A stretch of 64,000 bases of DNA from contig NZ_JBJMAW010000011.1 in assembly GCF_046600735.1 (NCBI RefSeq), positions 18,451 through 82,450 of the forward strand, in the 5' to 3' direction. Positions 33,415 to 42,219 of the stretch are shown in pieces. Below the pieces are notes generated by a model that saw only the letters and a list, made by a program, of their open reading frames with translations, was not told the origin of the DNA and did no database searches. Each line of letters starts with the position of its first letter. The first letter of the stretch is position 1. Source of the stretch: Novilysobacter_A longmucuonensis (GTDB lineage: Bacteria > Pseudomonadota > Gammaproteobacteria > Xanthomonadales > Xanthomonadaceae). The translations under genes and the position numbers were made by a program.

Positions 33415-34551
33415 ATGCATACCAATGAGCGCAGCCTGCGCGAACGGGTGACCGCGCTGCTGGCGCGGCCGGACGAGATCATGCTCGAGGCCGGCGCCGG
33501 CGGCGAGTTGCTGGTGGCGCGGCTGCGTGCGGTGATCGCCGCTCTGCTGCTGCTGTTGCCGCTGGCCAATGCACTCGCCGGCGGCTCGATCAGCGACACC
33601 CTGGTCGGCCTGGCCGCCACGGTGCTGATCAACGTGTTCGCCCAGGCCTGGCTGATGCTGGCGCGGCGGCGGCGGCGTTTCCTGTGGCTGCCGTTCGCAA
33701 CCGCCGCGTTCGACGTCACCGCGACCAGCGTGGTCCTGCTGCTGCTGGCCTGGGACCAGCTTCCGGCGGGCACGAACAGCATGGTCGTGTGGTGCGGCTA
33801 CGTACTGGCCATCCTGCTGACCGCGCTGCGCAACGACGGGCGCACCACCCTGTTTGCCGGCCTGCTCGCGATCATGCAGTACGGCGCGCTGGTGCTGGCG
33901 ATCTTCGCCAGCGCGACATCGCCGGAGCAGCTGATCTCCAGCGACTACGGCTCGGTGACCGCCAGCGCCCAGGTGCAGCGGATGGTGCTGCTGGCGATCG
34001 TGACGGTGATCACCGCCATGGTGGTCTACCGGCTGCAGCGGCTGGTGGAGATGTCCGGCAGCGACGGCCTGACCGGCCTGCCCAACCGCACCTGGTTGCT
34101 GCACCGGATGCCGCGGCTGTTCGACGCGGCCCGGCACGACGGCGACAGCCTGACCCTGGCACTGATCAACCTGGACCACTTCCGCCGGATCAACAGCGAG
34201 ATCGGCAATCGCGCGGCCGACCGCGCGCTATGTCAGGTGGTCGCGGTGATCGGCGAGTTGACCGACGAACGTGAATGGCTGGTGCGGCTGCGTGGCGAGG
34301 AGTTCGTGCTGGTGCTGCGCAAGCCGCTCGGCACCGCCTGGGAACGGGTCGATGCGCTGCGCCGGCTGGTGGCCGAGCGCGCGTTCGAGCCCGAGCGCGG
34401 CGCCGAATCGATCCGTCTGAGCTTCAGCGCCGGCCTGGTCAGCTACCCGCACGACGGCCAGGATCTGTCGCGGTTGCTGCGCTGCGCCGACCAGCGCCTG
34501 CAGATGGCCAAGCGCGACGGCCGCAACCGGGTGGTGGCGCGGGAAAGCTGA
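33415..34551 (+). CDS. Membrane GGDEF-domain protein with altered signature
   Basis: 378 residues. About five to six membrane helices (40-205) precede a GGDEF domain (about 215-375). The signature reads R-L-R-G-E-E-F (293-297), so the first Gly is Arg. The metal-binding Asp of the usual D-x-D-x-F-K is Asn (N252-L-D-H-F), and the usual N-D after it is N-S. L-P-N-R, the mid-domain Asp (A-A-D-R) and the C-terminal A-K-R-D-G-R-N-R are kept. Catalysis of c-di-GMP synthesis is therefore doubtful; a sensory or effector role is possible. It starts 55 nt after the exporter gene on the same strand and could be read from the same transcript. Confidence 0.85.
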   Translation: MHTNERSLRERVTALLARPDEIMLEAGAGGELLVARLRAVIAALLLLLPLANALAGGSISDTLVGLAATVLINVFAQAWLMLARRRRRFLWLPFATAAFDVTATSVVLLLLAWDQLPAGTNSMVVWCGYVLAILLTALRNDGRTTLFAGLLAIMQYGALVLAIFASATSPEQLISSDYGSVTASAQVQRMVLLAIVTVITAMVVYRLQRLVEMSGSDGLTGLPNRTWLLHRMPRLFDAARHDGDSLTLALINLDHFRRINSEIGNRAADRALCQVVAVIGELTDEREWLVRLRGEEFVLVLRKPLGTAWERVDALRRLVAERAFEPERGAESIRLSFSAGLVSYPHDGQDLSRLLRCADQRLQMAKRDGRNRVVARES

Positions 34552-34568
34552 ACAGCGCGTCGTGACCC

Positions 34569-34662
34569 TGTAGGAGCGCCCCATGGGCGCGATGCACGAT
34601 CTCGGCGCGATGCACGATCTCGGCGAGCTGCGGTCGTGGGCATAGCCCGCTCCTGCCAAGGG
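34569..34662. repeat. GTAGGAGCGCC element with an internal 18-bp tandem duplication
   Basis: Between the arms TGTAGGAGCGCCCCATGGGC and GGCATAGCCCGCTCCTGCC, the 18-mer GCGCGATGCACGATCTCG occurs twice in tandem (34587-34604, 34605-34622). Confidence 0.75.
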
Positions 34663-34760
34663 GGCGCCGCCCGAACTCGCCCAGCTTGTCGGCCGCGGGT
34701 ACGGTGCACTAGGCTGCGCCGGATATTCCAGGCCGGCACCGGTCATCAGGGGACACCTAC

Positions 34761-36056
34761 GTGGAAGCATTCAGTCAGGTCGCCTTCGGCCTGTTCGGCC
34801 TGATCGTGCTGCTCGGCATCACCTGGCTGTTCTCCAACAATCGCAGGGCCATCGACTGGCGCCTGGTCGGCATCGGGCTGGGCCTGCAACTGCTGATCGC
34901 CGCGTTCGTACTGCTGACCCCCTGGGGTGCGATCGTGTTCGATGCGCTCTCGCGCGGCTTCGTCAACCTGCTCGGGTTCACCACCGAGGGCGCGCGCTTC
35001 ATCTTCGGCGACTTCACCGATCCGGCGAAGTTCGGCTTCGTGTTCGCGTTCCAGGTGCTGCCGACGATCATCTTCTTCGCCAGCTTCATGGGCGTGCTGT
35101 ACCACCTGGGCGTGATGCAGAAGATCGTGCAGGGCATGGCCTGGGTGATCACCAAGCTGATGCGCGTGTCCGGTGCGGAGACTCTGTCGGTATGTGCCAA
35201 CGCGTTCATCGGCCAGACCGAATCGCCGCTGGTGGTGCGCCCGTACATCGCCAGGATGACCGAATCAGAGCTGCTGACCCTGATGGTCGGCGGCATGGCG
35301 ACGATCGCCGGCGGCGTGCTCGGCGCGTACGTGATGCTGCTGGGCGGCGGCGACCCGGTGCAGCAGGCGTTCTTCGCCAAGCACCTGATCACCGCCAGCA
35401 TCATGGCCGCTCCGGCGACCCTGGTCATCGCCAAGATCCTGGTGCCGGAAACCCGCGAACCGCTGACCCTGGGCAGCGTGCGCATGGATGTCGAGAAGAC
35501 CACCACCAACGTCATCGACGCGGCCGCCGCCGGCGCCGCGGACGGCCTCAAGCTGGCGCTCAACGTCGGCGCGATGCTGCTGGCGTTCATCGCTTTGATT
35601 GCGCTCGTCAACGCGCCGCTGATCTGGCTCGGCGAGGTGACCGGGCTGGAGTCGGTGTTCGGCCGCCCCACCGACCTGTCCGCGTTGCTGGGCTACGTGC
35701 TGTCGCCGCTGGCATGGGCGATCGGTGTTCCGTGGCAGGACGCCGCCACGGTCGGCGGGCTGATCGGCACCAAGGTCGTGCTCAACGAGTTCGTCGCCTA
35801 CATGCAGTTGGGCGAGATCGTGCGCGGCGGGGTGGACGGAGTCGGCCTGACCGACCAGGGCCGGCTGATCGCGACGTATGCCTTGTGCGGCTTCGCCAAC
35901 TTCAGCTCGATCGCGATCCAGATCGGCGGCATCGGTGGACTGGCGCCGGAGCGGCGCGGGGACCTCGCTCGACTCGGCCTGCGGGCGGTGCTCGGTGGTT
36001 CGATCGCGACGTTGATGACCGCGACGATTGCCGGCGTGCTGACGCGATTCGCGTGA
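34761..36056 (+). CDS. Concentrative nucleoside transporter (NupC/CNT family)
   Basis: 431 residues from a GTG start at 34761. About ten membrane segments. CNT signatures present are N-A-F-I-G-Q-T-E-S-P-L-V-V-R-P-Y (~150-165) and G-G-M-A-T-I-A-G-G-V-L-G-A-Y. In the second half, G-L-I-G-T-K-V-V-L-N-E-F-V-A-Y and C-G-F-A-N-F-S-S-I-A-I-Q-I-G-G are present. It takes up nucleosides with H+ or Na+ across the inner membrane. The next gene on the same strand encodes a ribokinase-family sugar kinase, which suggests linked nucleoside/ribose salvage. The intervening 144 nt hold no clear terminator. Confidence 0.93.
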   Translation: MEAFSQVAFGLFGLIVLLGITWLFSNNRRAIDWRLVGIGLGLQLLIAAFVLLTPWGAIVFDALSRGFVNLLGFTTEGARFIFGDFTDPAKFGFVFAFQVLPTIIFFASFMGVLYHLGVMQKIVQGMAWVITKLMRVSGAETLSVCANAFIGQTESPLVVRPYIARMTESELLTLMVGGMATIAGGVLGAYVMLLGGGDPVQQAFFAKHLITASIMAAPATLVIAKILVPETREPLTLGSVRMDVEKTTTNVIDAAAAGAADGLKLALNVGAMLLAFIALIALVNAPLIWLGEVTGLESVFGRPTDLSALLGYVLSPLAWAIGVPWQDAATVGGLIGTKVVLNEFVAYMQLGEIVRGGVDGVGLTDQGRLIATYALCGFANFSSIAIQIGGIGGLAPERRGDLARLGLRAVLGGSIATLMTATIAGVLTRFA

Positions 36057-36200
36057 GTCGGCCGCTTCGCGGCCTGCAAGCTGCAAGGAGTGAGTGGTAA
36101 GTAACAGCGGGAACGACGCTGACGTCTGCCTCCTTACTCCTTGCCTCCTCACAGGCCGCACAGCGGCCGACACCCTCTCCGGAACCTGCCGAGTCGCACG

Positions 36201-37226
36201 ATGGAATCGATCAACCCCGAAGATCCATCGCGCCCAATCGTCGTGGTGGGTTCGTTCAACGTCGACCACGTCTGGACCGTCGCCGCGCTGCCCCGAGCGG
36301 GCGAGACGCTGAGCGGCGAGTACCACACCGGGCCCGGCGGCAAGGGCTTCAACCAGGCAACCGCGGCCGCGCGCGCCGGCGCCGAGACCACCTTCGTCTG
36401 CGCGCTCGGTGACGACCCCGGCGGCGCGCTCGCACGCTCGCTGGCGCATGGTGACGGGATCGAGCTGCGCGCACTGCGCAGCCACGCACCGACCGGCACC
36501 GCCGGCATCTATGTCGATGCCGAGGGTCGCAACAGCATCGTGATCGGCCCCGGTGCGAATGCTGCTTTGACGCCCGGCTTCATCGACGCGCAGCGCGACT
36601 GCCTGCAGCGTACGCGCGTGGTACTCGGCCAGCTCGAAACCCCTGCGATCGCAGTGCAGGCGGCGTTCGCGCAAGCGCGTGGGCACGGCGCGCTGACCAT
36701 GCTGAATCCGGCGCCGGCCGACGCGATCGCGCCGGCGGCGCTGTGGGCGCTGGCGGACATCGTGACGCCCAACGAATCGGAATTCTGCACGCAGTTCGAG
36801 CGCCACCTAGGCGAGCGCCTGGATGTGCAGACGCTCGCCAGCCAGGACGACGCCGCCCTGCACTCACTCTGCCGCCGCCTGCTGCCGCACGGCAGCGTGG
36901 TGGTCACCCTGGGCGCGGCCGGCTGCTTCGTCTCGCACCCGGCCGAGAGCTTGCGCGGGGATGCCCATCCTCACTACCGGGTCGCCGGCGCGTCGGTTGA
37001 TGCAATCGACACCACCGGCGCCGGCGATGCGTTCAACGGCGCGCTAGCGGCCGCACTGGCTCGCGATCCACACGCCGGATTCCATCAGCACGTGCGTTAC
37101 GCGAACCGATACGCCGCGCTGTCGACCGAATGCGCCGGCGCTGCGACGGCGATGCCGCGCGATACCGACGTCCGCGCCCGCTTCGGCGAGATCGCTGCAA
37201 CGGGCACGCACCCCGCTCCACCGTAG
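36201..37226 (+). CDS. rbsK: Ribokinase (PfkB family)
   Basis: 341 residues from the ATG at 36201 (M-E-S-I-N-P-E-D-P); an in-frame start at 36141 adds a basic leader without family similarity. Ribokinase blocks are G-S-F-N-V-D-H-V, G-P-G-G-K-G-F-N-Q-A (PfkB signature 1), N-P-A-P-A-D-A, T-P-N-E-S-E and D-T-T-G-A-G-D-A-F-N-G-A-L, with the catalytic Asp in the last. It phosphorylates ribose or a related sugar/nucleoside with ATP. It is slightly longer than RbsK (~309), mainly by a short C-terminal extension. Substrate assignment rests on family resemblance and the nucleoside transporter upstream. Confidence 0.82.
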   Translation: MESINPEDPSRPIVVVGSFNVDHVWTVAALPRAGETLSGEYHTGPGGKGFNQATAAARAGAETTFVCALGDDPGGALARSLAHGDGIELRALRSHAPTGTAGIYVDAEGRNSIVIGPGANAALTPGFIDAQRDCLQRTRVVLGQLETPAIAVQAAFAQARGHGALTMLNPAPADAIAPAALWALADIVTPNESEFCTQFERHLGERLDVQTLASQDDAALHSLCRRLLPHGSVVVTLGAAGCFVSHPAESLRGDAHPHYRVAGASVDAIDTTGAGDAFNGALAAALARDPHAGFHQHVRYANRYAALSTECAGAATAMPRDTDVRARFGEIAATGTHPAPP

Positions 37227-37287
37227 AGCCGAGCTTGATCGGCTGCCCTGGCGCGGGGTGAAGCAGCCGAGCAAGCTCGGCTCTACA
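37222..37287. repeat. GTAGAGCCGAGCTTG inverted pair
   Basis: CGTAGAGCCGAGCTTGATCGGC faces GCCGAGCAAGCTCGGCTCTACA directly in front of dusB. The pair starts 4 nt inside the 3' end of the ribokinase gene. Confidence 0.85.
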
Positions 37288-37296
37288 ATGCACTCC

Positions 37297-38310
<1,014 letters not shown>

Positions 38311-38453
38311 CCGAGCGCAGCCGTTGCAGCTCGACACCCACGTGCCGTCGGCGCGGATAGACCCGGACGCCTGTCGCAACGCCGTGCCGCGAAGCCAGTG
38401 TCGACCCCGCTGACGCAACCCGACCAGCGAGCCCGCTAGTCTCCGTCACTACG

Positions 38454-38697
38454 ATGCCGTATCTGCACGGTGTCCCACCGGTTGAGCAGGCACAGCTGCT
38501 CGACCGGGCGCGCATCGCCGGATCGACGATTTTCCGCAACATCGATTACACACCGGCACACGGCGCCTGCTCCAAGCCAGCAGCGGCGTGGGCGCGCAGA
38601 TCGCAATCCTGCTACGCCGTTTCCCGGAGCTGCACGCGACCTGCGTCGACTTCGGCCTGCTGCTCGCGGGCGGATTCCACGAGTGCAGATTGTGCGA
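38454..38697 (+). pseudogene. Decayed SAM-dependent methyltransferase
   Basis: The frame from the ATG at 38454 reads M-P-Y-L-H-G-V-P-P-V-E-Q-A-Q-L-L-D-R-A-R. It continues to F-R-N-I-D-Y (about 38550), where similarity stops. The next piece continues in another frame: R-L-L-Q-A-S-S-G-V-G-A-Q-I-A-I-L-L-R-R-F-P-E-L-H (about 38562-38634), then T-C-V-D-F. This equals the motif-I region of a class I methyltransferase, but with the glycine-rich loop damaged (S-S-G-V-G) and a frameshift between the halves. The rest of the gene (about 200 residues) is missing. It ends against the carbonic anhydrase 3' end. Confidence 0.65.
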
Positions 38698-38700
38698 CGA

Positions 38701-39486
38701 TCAGCGGTGGAAGAAGTCCACATGGCCGTCGTCGAGGTCGTAGCGTCCACCGACGATTTTCAACTTGCCGGCCGCGAGCGGGTCCTCGAGCAGTTTGCCA
38801 GAGACCTTGAGCCGCTCCACCACGTCGACGACGTTGCGACGCACCGCATTGTCGAGCCAGTCGCCGTCCTCGTCCCGGGCGCGGATCGCCGCGGGGAGGA
38901 TCGGCCCGACCATCTCACCGATCGCTCCCGGAAAGCTCACGCCGTCGCGCACGATCGACACCGCCGCACCGACCGCGCCGCAGCGCTCGTGCCCCAGCAC
39001 CACGATCAAAGGCACGCCCAGCTCGGCGACCGCATACTCGATGCTGCCGAGCCCTTCCGGGGAAACCGTGTTGCCGGCCACCCGCACGGTGAACAGATCA
39101 CCCAGACCCTGGCCGAACAGCACTTCCGGCGGCACGCGCGAATCCGAGCAGCTCAGCAATACCGCGAACGGAGTCTGGTTCTGTGCGATTTCAAGCCGGC
39201 GCTTGCGGTCGAGCTGCGGCGTCGGCGTCTTGTCGGCGACAAACGCCTTGTTGGCTTCCATCAGGCGCTGCAGTGCCTGATCGGCCGTCAGGGTGGTGCG
39301 CGCGGCCGCAGGCGCTGCAGACGCACTTGAGGAGACTGCGACACCGGACACGCCGAGTGCGCCGAGCGTCAGCGTACGTAATGCGTTGGCGCCAAGCAGG
39401 GGCGCGGCGGCTGCGGCACCGCTGCAGGCGCACATGGCGCCGATCGCGCGGCGGCGACTCGGCGAGGCGGGAATGGGACTGGTCAT
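38701..39486 (-). CDS. Beta-class carbonic anhydrase, exported
   Basis: 261 residues. The N-terminus has S-R-R-R-A-I-G-A-M followed by an Ala-rich hydrophobic stretch to about 58, compatible with a Tat-type signal peptide. The catalytic domain keeps the zinc and catalytic residues: C113-S-D115-S-R117 and G-H166-E-R-C169-G-A. E-Y-A-V-A-E-L-G-V-P-L-I-V-V-L completes the motif. It interconverts CO2 and bicarbonate, probably in the periplasm. It is monocistronic, next to the methyltransferase remnant. Confidence 0.93.
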   Translation of the reverse strand: MTSPIPASPSRRRAIGAMCACSGAAAAAPLLGANALRTLTLGALGVSGVAVSSSASAAPAAARTTLTADQALQRLMEANKAFVADKTPTPQLDRKRRLEIAQNQTPFAVLLSCSDSRVPPEVLFGQGLGDLFTVRVAGNTVSPEGLGSIEYAVAELGVPLIVVLGHERCGAVGAAVSIVRDGVSFPGAIGEMVGPILPAAIRARDEDGDWLDNAVRRNVVDVVERLKVSGKLLEDPLAAGKLKIVGGRYDLDDGHVDFFHR

Positions 39487-39657
39487 TGTCGGACCTCATC
39501 GGTTACGGCGGGAGGGGACCGCACCGTGTACCTCGATGCCCCATTCATCCAGGGCCGGTGCCTTTGCATCGTCCCACGGGTGGCCGAGAACCCGGTCGAC
39601 ACCACGTTCACCCGACCCTGCGCAGTGGCGCTCACCGCTCGCCGAAAATACCGGCTG

Positions 39658-40671
39658 TCAGAGCGCTTCGGGCTGGATCCAGATCCGCTGCCACATCCAC
39701 GCGAGCCGCCGCCTGGCATCCCAAGGCCATTCGACCCGCTGCGGTTCGATCGGCCGCCATCCGCCCTGCGTGCGCTGGGCGACCGCGAGACGGAACGTGT
39801 AATCGGGCTCGCTGCCCATGCGCAGGTCGGACAGCACCAGTTGGCCGTCGCGCTGCTCGGCCTTCATGAAGCCGCGGCTGAACCAGCTCAACTGCCGCAC
39901 GCTCGGGTAGCCACTCACCTGCATCAGGCTCGAAACGTCCGAGGCATGTTCCGTGAACCGCATCGGCCCGCGGTCGGCGACCAGAGAGCGCTCGCCTTCG
40001 ACAAATCCCTCTGGCGTCATGGCGACCACCCGCCACAGCAGGATGTTGAACGGCATCGGCACCGAAAACCGCGGCGCGTCTTGCAGCCCCAATTGCGCCA
40101 GCGCGCGCCCGGCCTCGCGTTCGACCGCGCCCTTGGCCAGCAGGGAGCCGGCAAGATAGAGCGAACTCAACGCCAGCCCGGCGACCAGCGCGTGGCTGCC
40201 CGAGCGCCGATCGCGCGCGAACCAGGCGAACACGCAGGCGACCAGCAGCCAGATCGTGTACAGCGGATCGATGATGAACATGCTCGACCACATCACCGGT
40301 CGCGGCGGCAGCGGCCACAGCAACTGCGTGCCGTAGACGGTGAAGGCGTCGAGCAGCGGATGGGTCAGCAACGCCAGCTGGATTGCCCAGAACCAGCGTT
40401 GCGGCGCCGCGGCGACGCGGCCGCCGCGCGTGCGCAACCAGGCCCAGATCGCCCAGGCGAGCAGCGGCAGCACCAGCAGCGAGTGGCTGGCGCCGCGATG
40501 CCAGATCATGCGGTGGACCGGATCGTCGGTCAGCAATGCGATCGGCAGCGCATCCAGATCCGGCACCGTGCCCAGCGCGGCGCCGGCCAGCAATGCGGCG
40601 CGGCGGTGCTGCGGCGGTACGATCGCGGCGGTGACCGCGGCGCCGAGGAATATCTGGGTCAGCGAATCCAT
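39658..40671 (-). CDS. Membrane-bound metal-dependent hydrolase-like protein (YdjM family)
   Basis: 337 residues from the ATG at 40671 (M-D-S-L-T-Q-I-F-L-G-A-A-V); the frame continues 24 codons upstream without family fit. The DUF457/YdjM signature has G-T-V-P-D-L-D-A-L-P, H-R-M-I-W-H-R-G-A-S-H-S and L-T-H-P-L-L-D-A-F-T. Several membrane helices occupy about residues 35-200. A C-terminal soluble region of ~130 residues follows. Biochemical function is unknown for the family; a role in membrane or LPS stress is only suggested. Divergent from metK. Confidence 0.85.
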   Translation of the reverse strand: MDSLTQIFLGAAVTAAIVPPQHRRAALLAGAALGTVPDLDALPIALLTDDPVHRMIWHRGASHSLLVLPLLAWAIWAWLRTRGGRVAAAPQRWFWAIQLALLTHPLLDAFTVYGTQLLWPLPPRPVMWSSMFIIDPLYTIWLLVACVFAWFARDRRSGSHALVAGLALSSLYLAGSLLAKGAVEREAGRALAQLGLQDAPRFSVPMPFNILLWRVVAMTPEGFVEGERSLVADRGPMRFTEHASDVSSLMQVSGYPSVRQLSWFSRGFMKAEQRDGQLVLSDLRMGSEPDYTFRLAVAQRTQGGWRPIEPQRVEWPWDARRRLAWMWQRIWIQPEAL

Positions 40672-40765
40672 CCACCCGATGGTAAGCCGACTCCGGAGCC
40701 GGTTCGTTGCTTTACCCACCGACAACGCCACGACCCGGCACAATGCGTCACGCGCGCCGAATCTG

Positions 40766-40771
40766 TATCAT
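40766..40771 (+). promoter_or_regulatory. metK -10 box
   Basis: TATCAT is 42 nt upstream of the metK ATG in an AT-richer patch. The -35 box is unclear. No SAM riboswitch is seen in the leader. Confidence 0.35.
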
Positions 40772-40812
40772 TCGCGGCCATCCTTTTATCCGAATGCAGG
40801 GATATAGACTCG

Positions 40813-42036
40813 ATGTCCAGTTATCTGTTCACCTCCGAATCCGTATCCGAAGGCCATCCGGACAAGGTCGCCGACCAGATCTCCGACGCGGTGCTCGACG
40901 CGATCCTCGCTCAGGACAAGCGCGCCCGCGTAGCCTGCGAGACGATGGTCAAGACCGGCGTGGCGATCGTCGCCGGCGAGGTCAGCACCACCGCCTGGGT
41001 CGACATCGAGGGTCTCGCGCGCCGGGTCATCAACGACATCGGCTATACCAATTCGGAAGTCGGCTTCGACGGCCATACCTGCGGCATCCTCAACCTGATC
41101 GGCAAGCAGTCGCCCGACATCGCCGCCGGCGTCGACCGCAAGAAGCCCGAGGAGCAGGGCGCGGGCGACCAGGGCCTGATGTTCGGCTACGCCTGCAACG
41201 AGGCGCCCGAGTTCATGCCGGCGCCGATCTACTACAGCCACCGCCTGGTCGAACAGCAGGCCAAGGTGCGCAAGAAGAAGAATTCGCCGCTGCCGTGGCT
41301 ACGGCCGGACGCCAAGAGCCAGGTGACCCTGCGCTACGGCAACGACAACGCCATCCTTGGCATTGATGCGGTGGTGCTCTCGACCCAGCACGACCCGGGC
41401 ATCAAGCAGAAGGACCTGATCGAAGGCGTGCGCGAGCACATCCTCAAGCCGGTGCTGCCCAAGGCTTGGATGGCATCGCTGTCGAAGAACAAGATCCACA
41501 TCAATCCAACCGGCATCTTCGTGATCGGCGGCCCGGTCGGCGACTGCGGCCTGACCGGGCGCAAGATCATCGTCGACACCTACGGCGGCATGGCGCGCCA
41601 CGGCGGCGGTGCGTTTTCTGGCAAGGACCCGTCCAAGGTCGACCGTTCGGCCGCCTACGCCGCGCGTTACGTCGCCAAGAACGTGGTCGCCGCCGGTCTG
41701 GCTGACAAGTGCGAGGTGCAACTGAGCTACGCGATCGGCGTCGCCGAGCCGACGTCGATCTCGGTCACCACCTTCGGCACCGGCGCCATTTCCGATGAAA
41801 AGATCGAGAAGCTGATCCGCAAGCACTTCGACCTGCGCCCGTACGGCATCGTCAAGATGCTCGACCTGATCCACCCGGTCTACCAGGCCACCGCCGCGTA
41901 CGGTCACTTCGGCCGCAAGCCCAAGGAAGTCAGCTACGTCGATGGCGCCGGCAACCGGAACACCGCGACCGCGTTCTCGTGGGAGAAGACCGACAAGGCC
42001 GAGGAATTGCGCAAGGCCGGCGGCTTGAAGAAGTAG
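40813..42036 (+). CDS. metK: S-adenosylmethionine synthetase
   Basis: 407 residues from the ATG at 40813 (M-S-S-Y-L-F-T-S-E-S-V-S-E-G-H-P-D-K). Open frame continues over 1.2 kb upstream through the antisense of other genes and is not coding for MetK. The signatures G-H-P-D-K, G-A-G-D-Q-G-L-M-F-G and G-G-G-A-F-S-G-K-D-P-S-K-V-D-R-S are complete. A K-V-R-K-K-K-N-S-P-L-P-W insertion is typical of many proteobacterial MetK. It makes SAM from methionine and ATP. Its own terminator follows at 42063. Confidence 0.98.
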   Translation: MSSYLFTSESVSEGHPDKVADQISDAVLDAILAQDKRARVACETMVKTGVAIVAGEVSTTAWVDIEGLARRVINDIGYTNSEVGFDGHTCGILNLIGKQSPDIAAGVDRKKPEEQGAGDQGLMFGYACNEAPEFMPAPIYYSHRLVEQQAKVRKKKNSPLPWLRPDAKSQVTLRYGNDNAILGIDAVVLSTQHDPGIKQKDLIEGVREHILKPVLPKAWMASLSKNKIHINPTGIFVIGGPVGDCGLTGRKIIVDTYGGMARHGGGAFSGKDPSKVDRSAAYAARYVAKNVVAAGLADKCEVQLSYAIGVAEPTSISVTTFGTGAISDEKIEKLIRKHFDLRPYGIVKMLDLIHPVYQATAAYGHFGRKPKEVSYVDGAGNRNTATAFSWEKTDKAEELRKAGGLKK

Positions 42037-42062
42037 AGCTGCTTCTGCGCGAAACCGACCCG

Positions 42063-42089
42063 ACGGGCCGCATCGCGGCCCGTTCTTCA
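42063..42089 (+). terminator. metK terminator
   Basis: ACGGGCCGC/GCGGCCCGT is a perfect 9-bp stem with a 3-nt loop, followed by TCTTCATT, 26 nt after the stop. Confidence 0.8.
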
Positions 42090-42113
42090 TTACACGCCGC
42101 AAACCTGCATCGC

Positions 42114-42189
42114 TGTAGGAGCGGCTTCAGCCGAGTCCGATTCCACGTCGGCCGGCCGGACTTCGATCGCGGCTGAAGCCGCTCCTACA
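42114..42189. repeat. Paired REP element (GTAGGAGCGGCTTCAGCC type)
   Basis: TGTAGGAGCGGCTTCAGCC and its inverted partner GGCTGAAGCCGCTCCTACA flank a 38-nt centre between metK and the SDR gene. Confidence 0.9.
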
Positions 42190-42219
42190 GAACGTCGCCG
42201 ACACAGACCACGCTGCACC

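Noticed and set aside
39526..40812. Long upstream extension of the metK frame (836 codons in total)
   Set aside because: MetK similarity starts exactly at the ATG at 40813. The extension is antisense to the YdjM-like gene and low in recognisable sequence.
40672..40812. SAM riboswitch before metK
   Set aside because: The leader is short and none of the known SAM aptamer blocks is present.
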